Below, in pieces: positions 1 to 11,900 of a stretch of 64,000 nt of DNA (the stretch's first letter is position 1; each line of letters begins with the position of its first letter). The DNA comes from Polytrichum commune. Its lineage: Eukaryota > Streptophyta > Polytrichopsida > Polytrichales > Polytrichaceae. Under the pieces are notes generated by a model. It worked only from the letters and a program-made list of their open reading frames with translations, searched no databases and was not told the origin of the DNA. Made by a program: the position numbers and the translations under genes. The stretch is taken from contig OX485806.1 in NCBI GenBank assembly GCA_950295325.1, forward strand, positions 14,446,001 to 14,510,000. The letters run 5' to 3'.

Positions 1-560
1 GAATTGCCCCATTGCGTGTTGTTGTGGGACAACTTTTTAGCCAATAGGGTGTAGCGTGTGCGAGGTGTATATGGGGTGTGGGAGTGGGTTTTTCTTTATT
101 TGTTCCTTCGTTGGCTAGTGTGTCGGCTATTTCATTGCCTTTGATGCCCGTGTGGACCCGTACTTTATGTATATGTACTAAGTGTGGTGTTAAGTAAATT
201 TGGTGTATTATGGCGGCTATGAGGATTTTGTCTGGGTGGTGATGTTGTGAGGTTGGGTGTTGTATATGATTATTGAGTAGATATATGCTATTAAGGCTAT
301 CTGTAAAGATGTGTGTTTCGATTTGTGTGACTTTAATGGTTTTGATTGCTATGAGTATAGCATTTAATTATGCTCTGAGTATGTTTTGATATTCTGGTAG
401 TCGTTATGATATGCGGATGTTTGTGTTGGGGCTATATACTCCTGAACATGTGATGTCACCTTCTATTTGACCTTCGGAGTTCTTAGTTGGGGGGATGAAT
501 GAGCCATCTGTGTACATGCATTGTTGTGGGTGGAATTTGGGGGGGTGTTGGCGGTCGTAT
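1..560 (-). other. RNase H domain of LINE ORF2, cut by window edge
   Basis: Reading the minus strand: 'MYTDGSFIPPTKNSEG' (first catalytic Asp, near 500-520), 'LPEYQNILRA' then TAA where the conserved Glu-containing helix continues, 'IFTDSLNSIYLL' (third catalytic Asp, near 275-310) and 'VHTGIKGNEIADTLANEG' (His/Asp motif, near 105-160). This is the type I RNase H motif order. Two TAA codons interrupt it. Confidence 0.85.
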
Positions 561-2129
561 TTAGTTGGGAGGTTTGATTGGGGGATTGTAGGTGGTGGGG
601 GGGTGTTTTTTATGGGGGCATTTTTTCATGTGTTTGAGAATTTAATGTGGTAATTTGGCATTGTGGGTTTGATGGGGAATGTGTCTATGGGTGTGTTGAT
701 GGTATGCTCTAGTACTTGTGCGAGTTCTTGTGGGGTTTTTAGGCTTGGTGTGAGGTTGGCGTGGTTATGTATACATAGTATTGTTGTGAGTGAGGGTTCT
801 ATGTATTGGTAATATTGTGGCCATTCTGGCGTAGGGTTGTATAATATGGTGTGCGGAGGGATGGTTGCAAGGGTGTGTATGTCGCCACTTGTGGTAAGTG
901 GGATTTGTTGTGTGGTCCAGTCGTTATGATTGATTATGAGTATGGTGATGGTGTTTGAGTCTTCTTTGGCCGCCATTCTAGCCCAGTGGATGGCTTCGAT
1001 GTTTGTATTGTGGTTTGTGGGGTAGGCTAGACCGATGCCTTTCCATCTAGAAGTTTGTGCGTGTCCTATGGAGCCAAATATTATGTCGCGGTTATGGGGT
1101 GAGTGATATTGTGTGAGTTGTGTGGGGCATGTGAGTGGGGATGAATAGTAGAAGTGCGTGATTTTGAGGGAATCTATTAATGTTCTGATAATTGTCGGAT
1201 GTATTGTATGGTGCATATTTTGGGGTTGTATGATTTTTGGTTTTCTTTTGGGGAGTATGGTTATGTATCTTTGTATTAGCCAGAGTATTTCAGTTTCAAA
1301 GTTTTGGGATGGGGGTGGGAGGGCTTTTGTATCTTGTGAGAAGTGGTGGTAGGAGAATTGGTTCCATAGCCATTGTAGCCTTTTTGTAGTGATGATGGCC
1401 ATGTAGTTTCCTTTTTGGTCATATATATTGGCTTCGGAGTTTTGTAGTTGGATGGTTGGTTGGTTTACTTGGATGTCTTTATCCGGGTTGCATTCTTGTA
1501 TGGATAGTTTTAGGTTGGTGATGTGAAGAAGGGGATGTATGAATTTGTTGTCTTTTGATTGTATGTGATTGAGGCAGTTAGCGTATGTTTGGGTGGCTAA
1601 AAGTTCGGCTTGCTTTGTGTGATGTTGTGTGATACATAGTATGTTATGTTCTAGAAGTATGTTATCCGAGTGTAGTAGTTCTACCTCACTTCTCCATTGT
1701 TGTATGATGCCTTGTGGGGCTTGCCATTGACAAAGGTAGCTCTTCCTTATTGCGTGTGCACCCCATTTGTCTTTTTTGGTGGAGGTATTTTCTTTTATTA
1801 TTGTTTGGATTGCTTGTCATAGGGGGGGATGTTTACCATGATCTCGTTTGTGGTGGTGTGTGTGTTGTATTGGGTTTGTAGAGTTTGTGGGTGAGGTGGG
1901 GAATATTGTTGTTGCTTGTTGGAGTGTCTCTTTGATGGTTTTAGGTATGTGTTTGTACGCTTCGCGGAACAATGACTGTCTGTTCCCACATGTGGATTGA
2001 AATTTTTTCGGGGTTAGTATGACTTTGGTAGTGGGGTTTTGAATTTGTGTTAGTGTGGTGATGCCGTATATGTATAGTTTGTCTAGATATTTTTGGGTCT
2101 TGGCTTTCGATACGTCCGTTAGGGTGTTA

Positions 2130-3740
2130 TAATTTGGGTTGGTTTTCCAAATTCTTTCTAGTGATGTTTCTTTGATGGGAAATGTTTGGTTTTGTAGAGT
2201 GGACGTTGATTTCGTATTCTCTTTCAAGGAGAAAGAGTGTTCTAGCTATAGGGGATCGTACACATGTTTGTTGTTTGAGTTTGGAGAGGTGTCGGGCCCC
2301 ATCGTACTTGGCCGCTATATGTTTGGTTAGCCCTTGGTATATAATGCCTAATTGCCCCGGGTCGTTAAGTACTTGGATTAGTTGTTGTCCTATACATCGG
2401 ATGTAATCGGATAGTAGGAAGGTTACATTAATGCCAAAGCTTTCTTGTGGGAGGTGGGTAAGGATGTTGGTTGAGCTTTTGGGAATGTTGCAAATTTCTT
2501 TGGTTAGTTTGCTAATGATTTTGTTTAATTTTTTAATATCTGGTTTGGAAAATGGGACGGTGTAGTAGGCGTATGTTATTTGCGGTTTAATGACTGTATT
2601 CATGATTTTAGTTTTTTGTATGATGCTAGTTAGGAGTTGGCTTTATTGTTTGACTTTCTTCATCGTTATTTCTTTTTGTAGGTTCCATTTGAATGATGGT
2701 GTGAGGTTTATTCCTAAATACGTATATGATTCGTTTTGGGTGAGGATAGGGAAATTTTGGGAGTTGTAGGTAATATGTTGTGACTGGATATATGCTTTGA
2801 AGGTAGTGAGTTTTAGTTTAGATTTATTAGGACATCCTGTAATGGCACATTTTAACAGGTTGAGGTCCATGTGGGACCATTTCGTGAACTTTTGGAGTTT
2901 GGTCACTTGTGGTTGAATGTGTAGGATGTTGTCCGTTATAATAGCCAGGTCATCCGCATATGCGATTGTAGTGCATGTGGCAGGGGATGTGTTGAAGTGG
3001 TAACCTATGTTGTCTTTTTCGAGCCATCTTAGTAGTGGTTCGAGAAAAATGATAAAAAGATACGGGCTAAGGGTGTCCCCTTGTATTGTCCCGCGGCTTA
3101 TTTCTATTGGGAGCGTCGTTCCAAAGTGACTCCCGGTGAAGAATGTGGTGGAATTTGTGTAGATATTTTCTACGATTTCTACCGCGTCTAATGGGTAGTC
3201 TAGGTCCTCCATGATGGCTAGGAGTCTTGCATGGTCTATAGAGCCGAAGGCACTTCTAAAGTCTATGTATGTTAGGTATATATCTTTTGTGGTTAGTCTT
3301 GCGTCTTCTAAGGTTGTTATAATCGTTTGAATTTGTCTCGAGGTGTTACGTTATGGGCGAAAATCTTCTTGACTAAAGTGTAGTAATCTATGTTTTTCTC
3401 TGTAACTTGTTAAGAGTGATGTTAGTGTGTTATTGTATAATTTATAGATTGTATTGGCTAGTGAGATTGGTCTATAGCTGGATATGTGGGTGGGATCGTC
3501 TTTCTTGTGTAATAAGATGGTCTTACTATGTTTCCAGTATTGCGGGATCGTTCTTTGTTTGTAACAATTTTTAAAAAATAGATATAGGAGGTCATGCCAT
3601 TGTGTTGGTAGTGTTTTAATGATATCATTTGGGATATTGTCTGGACCCGGGACTTTCCCTTTTGTTAGGCATTTTACGCAACAATCGTAGACTTATCTAG
3701 TGAATTGGTTACTTATTTGTGTATTTGGGTTGCCTATTTT
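2130..3740 (-). other. Reverse transcriptase domain of LINE ORF2
   Basis: Landmarks: 'TILLHKKDD' and 'SSYRPISLANTIYKLY' (motif 1-2 region, about 3430-3530), 'YIDFRSAFGSIDH' (motif A, about 3220-3280), 'RGTIQGDTLSPYLF' (motif B, about 3050-3100), 'TIAYADDLAII' (catalytic Y-A-D-D, about 2940-2970) and 'YTYLGINL' (about 2715). The part after motif B is open from 3212 to 2643. A thumb/connection segment continues in another frame at 2603-2127. Confidence 0.92.
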
Positions 3741-4639
3741 CTCTAGGATGATTCCTTGATGTGAGTGTCATGGGTATTTTAGTACTGCACATATGCACGT
3801 ACTAGGGTGGTCCGTGGTATCCTTACATAGGGGGGTTTATGTTTGGAATGAGGTTTGTTGGGTATGGTATATCTCCCTGGCTATCTCGGCGGGTTTGGTG
3901 AAGATTTGGCCTTGGGAGTTTCGTATGCAATCAAGTGTGTTAGTGGTTGTTGGGTGAAATATTTTTTTGTGGATTCTTTTGGGTTTAGTGTTTAGTAGGT
4001 TTCTATATTTGTTAATGGTTGTTTTGCAAATAAATGAAGTTTGTTTGGTTATGATTTTGTGGGCTTCTGTCTTCGCGTTTTTTCCTATGGTAGCTAGTTG
4101 CGCAATCCATGTGTGTATTTATGTTGGGTGGGGGGTGGTGGTGGAATATTGGGGTTTCGTATTAGTTGAAGATTTTTTATATCTGAGTGGTTGTGTAGTT
4201 GTGTGTGAGGGTAGTGACATGCGGCTCTTATAGCTTTTCGGGTGTTGTGATATATTTTCAGTTGATGCTTCCATTTATTCTGTTGGGTCCCGGGAAGGAA
4301 TCCTCCTTGGGATTTTATCCTATTTAGTAGTTGTGGGGTGGGGTGAGATATGCATGTCTGTTCTATGCATTAACTGAGGGAGTTGGTAATTTTTTGGAGT
4401 TTGAGTTGTGCGTCTTCCCATTGTATGGGGGTAAGATGTTCTTGTTGTAGTATTTGTGTGAGGTTTTCTATTGCTATATTTTGTTTTCCTATAAAGGATG
4501 TTTGTAGGTTATTAAGATTATTAAGGGGTATGGGGTATGTGATTCGTGGGGTGTTTATGGGGTTGGTGGTTTCTTTGAGGACTATTGTATTGGGGGCTAG
4601 TTGTAGTTGGACCGGGTAGTGATCCGAATTTTGGTTTAA

Positions 4640-5345
4640 GTTGGTTAACGTGTGGCTATGAAGATTGATGATATTGGGATCGTTGGTGTAGAAGCCATCT
4701 ATATGGCTAATTGTGGCCTTCTTGCCTTGTGAAGTTTACTGGGTTATGGACCATTTTAATTCCGTTGTTTTGTACGAAGCATGCCCATTCTTGGTCATCC
4801 GTATTAGGCGGGGTTGTAGTGTTATTATTGGTTCTTCCTTGTAGTAATATATCACGGTTAAAGTCTCCGGATAATATGATGGTATATTTGGGATGTTGTA
4901 GCATGATATACTGAATTTGATTTTGGATTTCGGATATTAGGTGCTCGTCTTCTAAGTGTGATGGCATGTACATGTTTAGGATGATTAGCGGTGTTGGTGG
5001 TTTGTTGTTGATTATTAGGGTGAGATTGAGCTTGGGGTTGGTACTTTGGTGATGTTGTCGTTTGTGTATATTGATAATGGTATCATGGCTAGTATGCCAC
5101 CTCTAGCTTGTGTGGGGCCCGCATATTTATTATGTTTTTGTGATGTGGTGTTGGAGTTGTTGTATATGATTTTGTATTCTTTTAGTTGGCGGTCTATGTA
5201 TGATGTGGATTTTGTTTTTGGGATTTGAGTTTCCTAAATGAATATAATGTGAGGGTTGGTGTGTAGTGTTTGGGTGAGTTCTTGGATACCGGGTAGGCTA
5301 GAGTTAATACATCCGGTGTTCCAAGTGATTATTTTCAGGGTTTGA
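4640..5345 (-). other. APE-type endonuclease domain of LINE ORF2
   Basis: Landmarks in order on the minus strand: 'LKIITWNTGCIN' (start of the AP-endonuclease fold), 'NPHIIFI' then a stop where Q of Q-E-T belongs, 'ARGGILAM', 'LNMYMPSH', 'IILSGDFNRDI' (catalytic G-D-F-N), 'TISHIDGFYTND' and 'SDHYPVQLQL' (catalytic S-D-H). The segments lie in different frames, with shifts near 5045 and 4720. Confidence 0.88.
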
Positions 5346-6449
5346 GTGGTTAGGTTGTTTGGCCTGGTGTGTGTGTGTGGGGTATCATAGTTAGGTATAT
5401 GTGTGTTGGGTTGGTATCCTGTTATTTTGTGGGTGCATTTAATTAGTTCTTGTACCATTTTATTTGGGAGGTGGTGTATTTCATTTTGTAGGTTTTCTGT
5501 GGTTATGGGTATTCCCTTAGAGATTTTGTCATTGATGATAGAGTAAGCTTGTGGTATGGTGGTTATTGTTGGGGTATGTATGTGTGTTGGTGCGTATCCA
5601 TTGGCATTTTTTGTAGTCGTCTTAGGATGGTTAAGTATCTTGGGTCGAGTTTGTTAATCATTTTTTGATTACATATTTGTGTGAGTGGGCTATATGTTAT
5701 GATAAGGGCATATATTTGGTGGTGTGTGGGGTAGTTTGAGAGGAATGATGAGTGGTTTTTTAGGTGTGTTAATTTTTGGGAGTCGGAAGTGTTTTGGGAG
5801 TTGGGGGTGGTTTTATTTAAGTAGGGTTCGAATAACTTTTCAAGGTGGGCGTAATGAGGTTTGAGTGTTAGGGTATTTGGTATAAAGTTTTATTTTTATT
5901 TTTGTGTGTATTCTTTGGGAAGGTTTTTGAGGATGGTTGAGAGCGGCCCTGGGTTTAGTTCAATGCCTCCGTGTAGAAGTATGAGTGTAGAGTTGTTCCA
6001 AGTGTAATATGTTATGGTGTTAATTTTTGGTTTTTTGTGGTGTGTGTGTGTTATGTAGTAAATGTTGCCTATATGTATTATTATATTAATGGGGATGATT
6101 GTGTGGGTTGTGTTGTTGTGGTTTGTGTATAGGTTGTTGTTTATGTGGTGGTGGTGGTTGTGTGTGTGTAAGGTAGTCTTTCTATGGTTACATTAGTGGG
6201 TGTTGTGTATGTGTGGTGTGTATATTGTGGTATTGTGTGGTCTATGAGAGTAATGGGGGTTATGCGGTGGGTATATGAGTTATGTAATTTATGGTGTGAA
6301 TTAATATGTTTGGTGTGGATTTAATGTTTGGAGTTGTATTGTTGGCTCTATGTGGGGGGGATGTATGTTTTTATATGGGATTTGTGGTTGTGTGGGGTCG
6401 GGTAGGTAATTGAGGAGTAGGCAACTAAGGCCTAGGAGTATTAATGTAT

Positions 6450-6985
6450 ATTTTGAGGGGCTCCTTGTGTAGGCTTTTGATGTGGGTTTTGTGTGTGTGT
6501 TTTTATTGATGTGTGTGTTTCTTGGGTGGGTGTAGATGTAGACCATGCAAGTGAGAAACAAGATAGTTTCTTTATTATATAGGAAATACAAAATACAGCA
6601 TATAGGGGGGAGGGACCATTGGTGGTGTCTTGTGTTGTGGGTTTGGGGGCATGTGGTATATGTGGTGTGGTACGGGTGTGTTATTTGGTTAGTGGTGGGG
6701 AGGTGGTTTAGATATGTTATGAGAGTGAGACTAAGTGTCATTAGTTTCCTTAGTCGGCGTTGTGATGTTGGATGTTGGTGTATTGTTGGTGTGTTGTGGA
6801 GTTGTTTGTTTATGTGTTTGCGGGGGTTTGTTTTTTGGTAGGTAGCTTGAGTGTATGTGGAAGACATGTATGGAAATCCAAGTGTGAGTTTGAACTCTTT
6901 ATTATAAAAATAATATAAAATATAACACACAACAAGTAGGAGACATTGATGGTAGCCTATATGATGACTATCCATTAAATGCGGG
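6450..6985 (-). repeat. Diverged duplication in the LINE inter-ORF spacer
   Basis: Two related blocks start near 6545 and 6850. Each carries 'tctttattat' followed by an A/T-rich stretch, 'acaaaatac'/'aaaatataacac', and a 'ggtggt'/'ggtagcc' segment. The frame on the minus strand (7017-6301) translates both copies to similar Tyr/Ile-rich peptides, which reflects the repeat rather than a protein. Probable origin is a tandem duplication within the spacer or a 3'-UTR-like part of a nested LINE copy. Confidence 0.4.
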
Positions 6986-7050
6986 GGGTCCTTGGTGGTG
7001 CATTGTTGGGTTGCCATGGAAGCCCGGGGGGGGGGGGTCCCATTGAGTCC

Positions 7051-8706
7051 TTATGGGGTTGGGGGCGGGATGGTCCGTTGCATGATGTCCGGGGCGGCGG
7101 CAGCGAACCCATTGACTAACCCTTGTATGCGAGTGTTAGATTGTTGGAATTCATGCGCAATTGTCCCTAGGAGCGCTTGGAGGTGAGTTGTATGATGAAT
7201 GATTGTGGCCGTGGTGATTTCGAGTCGCCGGTCAGTGTGATTGTTAATTGTTGTGGTGAGAGTGCCAAAATTTTTGTCGAGTTTGTCTTCAAAATCCTTC
7301 ATGATCTTGGTGAGGTGTCGTTCGGTGACTAGCGGATCTGGGTTAGCCGCGTTGTTCATGGCTTGAACTTTTTCCGCTATGGCCTCTCTTATGGGCGCGT
7401 GGGCAAGGCGGATTGCCGTATTGTTAGGGTCGGTGCCATCAATACTATCCCGGTGCGATACAAAGTCCACTCTCCTCCCGAGTATAATTGTCGACTTGTG
7501 AAGCCACTCCGTGTAGACCGCCGCATTAAGACATTGGATGTGGCACCATCCCGCTTGCTTGTCGGTGTGGGGGAGGTTGTTGGCTCCAAAGCTTACACCC
7601 ACGATGTTATCCGCCCCGAAGATGTGTTTGATGGCTCGTGTGATGGCGGATTGTGTCTCGCGTTGGGGGAGGTTGTTAGCCACTAATATCGTACTAATTC
7701 GGAGTTCGGACGGGTTGCCAACTCCTCGATCCCGCGTGATGCTTATGATTAGTTTCTCATGGTTGAAATTGAACCCCTCCATGAGTACGAGATCCCTTGC
7801 CTCCTCCGTGGTAAGGGTGAGAAATGCGAAATTCTTATCAAGCTCCGGCTTGGTAAGTCCCATAAATTCATGTTGCTTCCCGGCGTAGTAACTCTCTCTA
7901 ACTATGGTTTCAAGTATGTCAAATGCGTGCTCGTGTCGTATTGATTCTCCTTTGAGGTGAAGTTGGAGGTTACGGGCTTTGGTGGCAAGCTCGTAACATT
8001 TTTCGACCTTCCCAATCACAACCTCACCATCTTCCATCTCCATGGTGAATGCGCGGTTACCTCGAAGGAGGGCGATGCCGTCGCGTTGCGGGTGTTGGAG
8101 ATGTAGCTTGATGAACCCCGCCCAGTTTTTGGTTATGGCATTGATGCCAATGTCAATCGGATTGGAGTAAGCCGTACCTAGGGGGATGTCCATTTGCCTA
8201 AGCCGTTCAATGCAAGCTCCTCGTGCATCTTGTCTAGTTATGCTCTTGTAGCCGTAGTCAAATCGGATGGTAACTTGAAACCCCTCGGATAATCCGGTAG
8301 TGGGAGCAACATTCTCTAACTTAAGGAGTTGGGTAAAATGTAAGTGGTTACCGGGGACCGCATCCGGCCGTTCATTGGGGTAGAGCAATTGTGGCACTTG
8401 CGGGAAGGCTCTTCGAAGTGTCATGAAGTCTATGACTTCTCTTGAGGGGGTGCCTAGCTCCGCAAATTCTTCGTTGGTGCGGTGTTCGCGTAAGACTTCT
8501 TTTCCTCTTTGTGTTGCGGCGGCTTCATGAATTGGGAAGCCGAGCCACATTTGGGACACCATCTCTATGCTAGGGATCGCTTCCTTAGGCTTCATGTTGT
8601 GGGATTTGTTGGAGTCGGAGTGGGTCGTGGGTCTTCCCTCCTCAGTTCGTCTCCGTTTGGCGCTATGATTGTCAAGTGTGGTCACTTTCCTTGGGCTCTT
8701 GTGCAT
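7051..8706 (-). CDS. LINE ORF1 protein (RRM-like RNA-binding), intact
   Basis: An uninterrupted frame of 551 codons counted from the first ATG (8706); the frame stays open upstream of that ATG, so the true start is uncertain. The N-terminus is basic and hydrophilic. The middle third (around residues 330-410) has a pattern like an RNA-recognition motif: a 'STILVANNLPQ' strand, a helix, then 'AGWCHIQC' and 'VDFVSHRD' strands. The C-terminus (about residues 430-520) is helical with heptad-like spacing ('MKDFEDKLDKNF'). I see no CCHC zinc knuckle, unlike many plant L1 ORF1 proteins. By position before the endonuclease/RT frame it should be the RNA-binding chaperone of the retrotransposition particle. 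Base composition is balanced, whereas ORF2 is strongly A+C-biased. The family assignment is inferred from context and pattern. Confidence 0.72.
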   Translation of the reverse strand: MHKSPRKVTTLDNHSAKRRRTEEGRPTTHSDSNKSHNMKPKEAIPSIEMVSQMWLGFPIHEAAATQRGKEVLREHRTNEEFAELGTPSREVIDFMTLRRAFPQVPQLLYPNERPDAVPGNHLHFTQLLKLENVAPTTGLSEGFQVTIRFDYGYKSITRQDARGACIERLRQMDIPLGTAYSNPIDIGINAITKNWAGFIKLHLQHPQRDGIALLRGNRAFTMEMEDGEVVIGKVEKCYELATKARNLQLHLKGESIRHEHAFDILETIVRESYYAGKQHEFMGLTKPELDKNFAFLTLTTEEARDLVLMEGFNFNHEKLIISITRDRGVGNPSELRISTILVANNLPQRETQSAITRAIKHIFGADNIVGVSFGANNLPHTDKQAGWCHIQCLNAAVYTEWLHKSTIILGRRVDFVSHRDSIDGTDPNNTAIRLAHAPIREAIAEKVQAMNNAANPDPLVTERHLTKIMKDFEDKLDKNFGTLTTTINNHTDRRLEITTATIIHHTTHLQALLGTIAHEFQQSNTRIQGLVNGFAAAAPDIMQRTIPPPTP

Positions 8707-9860
8707 GGTGGGTGTCGTGGCGGCGAGGTTGATGGTGTCCAATCGGGAGGCGGCGGCTTGGTTGGATGCCTGCTGGAGGTCTGTTATTAGGTGGGGTTTG
8801 GAATAGGGTTGGGTGAGTGGGGGCTGGGGCTTGCTGGAATTGGGGTGTTTAGTGGGCAGAGTGGAGTTGTCCGATCGCTCCTAGTTCGGCGCGGATCTGG
8901 GTTTTTCGGGGGACTTTGTGGGGTATTTGCTTTGTGTGGGGTGTACAGGAGCTTCAGTGTGGGGCGCAGTTCTTCGGCGGCTGTACTTTGGAGGTAAGTT
9001 TTTAAGGTGCTTGTTGTTGTGCTTATTGTGGTTATTGGTGGGGGTGTATGTTGAATGGTGAGTGCAAGTATTTTTGCTTACGTGTGTGTGTTGTGGTGTT
9101 GTGGTGTGTGGGTGACGACTTCGGCATGCTGCTCCTGGGAGCGAGTGGCGTTTTAGGAGGTGGTTCATGATGGAGGAGCGTTGGTGCTAGGGGGGTTGTT
9201 AGGGGTGGGCAGCTATTGAGCGCGCATCTTGTTGTGGTTGTGTGTAGGTATCGACAGTGTAGTGGATAGATTGTGGGTATTGCTCTTGGGGATGGGTAGC
9301 TTGGTGGGTAGAGTGTGGAGGCGAGTTATGATGAGTGATGAGTGTGGTGTGTGTATGCACACAAGTTGGTGCTTATGAACACCCAGAATAAAACTAAGGG
9401 TGAAACCCTAGTGTTGAGTTGTGATATTTGTGCAAGCCTTCTCCTTTCCTTGCCATCTCTGAGATCTCGATCTGAATGTTTTCTTCCTTGCTCGTTGCTG
9501 TGACCATTTCGTCTTGCTTGCTCGTTGTTTGTGTCACTCCTTGTGGCTTTGTTTAGTGCCGATGGGCTGTTGTACGGGCCTTCATTGGATCGGTGGCCGA
9601 CTGTTGAAGGATTTCGGGCCTGGGTTGCTTGTCGCCGTTGTGTGCGCCTTGGTTTAGTGGCTACTGGTTGTTGTTGCGCCTCTGTTGTGATAGGGTTGCT
9701 CTCCTTCGTGTGCGCTTGCTGTGGATCTCCGTTGCGGCGCTCCTCCGTGGTCCTCATCGTGTCGCTTCCGATCGGCTGCAGCAAATGCACATTCTATAGC
9801 AAACACAGATTGAGTCTGAGGTGCTTAGAAGAGTGGAAGTAAAAATCTCCGGAGAAAAAA

Positions 9861-9896
9861 GCTAGCTAGGAACTAGTATAGTGTGTCACTATAGTG
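9861..9896 (+). repeat. 36-bp dispersed repeat, inverted copy at 40,666-40,701
   Basis: The segment beginning 'gctagctaggaactagtata' is an exact reverse complement of 40,666-40,701 over all 36 bases. Flanking DNA stays weakly similar for about 100 bp on one side ('cgagaggggctagtagt' against the complement of the 40.6-kb copy). It lies just outside the apparent 5' end of the LINE, so it may be LINE leader or promoter sequence. Confidence 0.7.
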
Positions 9897-10033
9897 CCCA
9901 CCCCGAGAGGGGCTAGTAGTCCTGCACCACTGGTATTATGCCCTGAGGGTTTAATGCCAAGGGTGGGTCGAATGGGCATTCCAATCACGTTGATCACATG
10001 GTCAACGTTTCTTTTTCTTCTGTTCCAACATAT

Positions 10034-11900
10034 TGTAGACTTCCACATGTAGATGAAACTCTAGTGATTGTGGTATAGGAGACCAAGAACATGCTTATCC
10101 ACTTACATTGACATCCACTTCACTTGTTGTTTGCCACATTGGATGCCATCTTGGATTCCACGTGTGCAACAAATGACACATGTAGTGGAAACTTCAATTG
10201 TTCGTCCAAAAATATTAAAAAATTGACATTTTAGTAAAAGTGAACGATTTTTCAAAGTTTGGACTTTTTGGTTACCTCAATCCTACAGACTAATGTGTTG
10301 ATACACTTTGAACATATTCAACTCTCATTGAAGATACGTGATACCTCGATGATTATTTGCATGATATGATGTTGACATATAATGAAACTTCAATATACTA
10401 GTTTTATGTTGTAGTAAAAAACTATATAATCAGTTGACGAACAAATGTTAAAATCATAGTAATTGTTCTAATATTATCATAACCAAGTTTGCGTGTTTCA
10501 TTGGAGAATTCCTACGAACAATTCAATGGTAAATTCTTGATTGGGCATTGGTCCAATTTGATTACTTTGAATATGAGTTCACCTTGAATTCTAGTTATGT
10601 GTCGAATGAGAGTTGACCATGTGTAATGGTGTCCATGTCACATGCCACCTCTTACGCAAGAGGCCACTTCATATTACAAGGGTGCAACAAGTGGGAGACC
10701 CACATGCAAAGAGAACTCTTGTATCATAGGAAACCGAAAACATGTTTTCATGCCATTCCTTATCTACATAGACGTCCACTTCACACGCCGCCTGCCACTT
10801 TGGATGCCACCTCATAGTCCATGTGTGTAATGAATGAGTGACTTGCACATGTAGAGGAAACTCCAATTGTTAACCCCGAAACCAACAACAAAGTTCTATT
10901 TAAAAAATGAAAGTTGAAAGTCAATGGACATGATTATCATTGAACAATGAAATGCACCACACCGACAACCATTTACCCTCACTCAACATTATTCAATTAT
11001 GTTGATGGGTTTTGTGGACCCTGAATTTGACTAGCACATTGTGTTGACAAGTGAATATTGTAAGCCTACATGTATCGGCAAGTGTCTCACATAATTTTGA
11101 TACATAAATTATTCAATTATATATTATTTTGTTGAAATACAGTCGACTACCGAAGGTGGTATTGTGTGCCGCATGTTCATCACTTAATTTCTATTATGAC
11201 TCCAATGCACTTTGGGAGAAGTAACCTCCAAGAGAGGTTGAGTTATGTTACTAAGTTGGACTTGGAAGGGAGAACAACAAGAGAGAGTGATTTGAAAAAT
11301 GAAACATAGTTGAACCTCCTATTCCCAATCAAGACTCCACCGGGAATCTATAGGGTGCCAAAATTCCGATTATGTTGGGACTAAGTTTTTATCAAGCTGG
11401 AATCAATAGTGCTATGACATATGTCCCTCTTTTGAGTGCTAAAGAGAGAAAGAATGAGCGGTTATGACAAAGTCTAGACATTAATATTATGCTTGGGCCA
11501 ACTTTTGGATTTAAAAATTCGTAATAATTTCAATTTAAGGAATAAAATTGTTTTTTTTTTTACAATCCTCCTAATTTCTATCTTCCTACATGGGAAAATT
11601 TTAATCCACCTTACACTTCTCCAAATCTAGTGCAAAATCTTTTAAGTGATTGGTTATGGGCGCCTCTACTCTACAAGCTCAGCAAATGGGTGACCAAGCA
11701 CTGAACCACAACAACAACAAGAAGGTCTCCCCACCGTTCCCTACGTTGGCGACCACGTCACGCGCTACCTGCCACGCGGGACGCCACCTCGGACTTGGGA
11801 TTTTCAGCGAATGGGAGACTTGCACGTGTACTCGGGGCTCCAGTCGTTGTACCCTAGGAGACCGGCAACAGGTTTTCCCCGCCATTCCTCTTCTTCTTTC
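10034..11900 (+). repeat. Degenerate dispersed repeat modules upstream of the cap methyltransferase gene
   Basis: Three diverged copies of a module of roughly 170-230 bp occur near 10,034-10,205, 10,640-10,876 and 11,720-11,900. Shared landmarks are 'gtccacttcac', a 'tgccac..tggatgccacct' phrase, 'cttgcac(a/g)tgta' and 'taggagaccg/taggaaaccg'. Several short frames on both strands at 11.65-12.2 kb look random, and I see no protein family in them. The region 10.2-11.6 kb otherwise shows nothing recognisable. Confidence 0.45.

Larger units (their letters stand above)
1..5900 (-). pseudogene. LINE ORF2 (endonuclease-RT-RNase H), degenerate and window-truncated
   Basis: The polyprotein frame is recognisable for nearly 6 kb but is interrupted repeatedly. 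Stops seen: TAG at 5236-5234 exactly at the Q of the endonuclease 'Q-E-T' motif; TAA at 4372-4370; TAA at 3353-3351, inside the RT 'F-R-P-x-R' motif; TAA at 406-404 and 370-368 in RNase H. Frameshifts occur near 5045 and 4720. Several stops need only one C-to-T change from CAA or CAG. The coding strand is A+C-rich and G-poor, giving many Thr, Asn, His, Ile and Pro codons. An APE-type endonuclease nicks the target, the reverse transcriptase copies from that nick and RNase H removes RNA. This copy cannot encode the full protein. Confidence 0.88.
1..9800 (-). mobile_element. LINE (non-LTR retrotransposon), 3' end beyond window
   Basis: On the minus strand the block contains, in order, a G/T-rich leader (about 9.8-8.76 kb), ORF1 (8.7-7.05 kb), a spacer (7.0-5.9 kb) and a broken ORF2 with APE endonuclease, reverse transcriptase and RNase H. 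This is the order of an autonomous two-ORF LINE. The 3' end is not seen because the RNase H segment runs off position 1. The right-hand limit is estimated from the end of the G/T-rich plus-strand composition near 9.8 kb. A leader ORF rich in Arg and Gln (9326-9790, no strong start) may be 5' UTR. The clade is uncertain: RNase H with an 'H-T-G-I-K-G-N-E' motif suggests an I/Tad-like or RNase H-bearing L1-like lineage. Confidence 0.88.

Noticed and set aside
626-1402. 258-codon minus-strand frame as a separate gene
   Set aside because: It lies between RT and RNase H in the same orientation and continues the ORF2 polyprotein, so it is a linker segment.
6301-7017. 238-codon minus-strand frame as a LINE gene
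   Set aside because: Its sequence is two copies of a DNA repeat in an A/C-rich strand, biased to Tyr, Thr, His and Pro, with no domain pattern. The open frame follows from composition.
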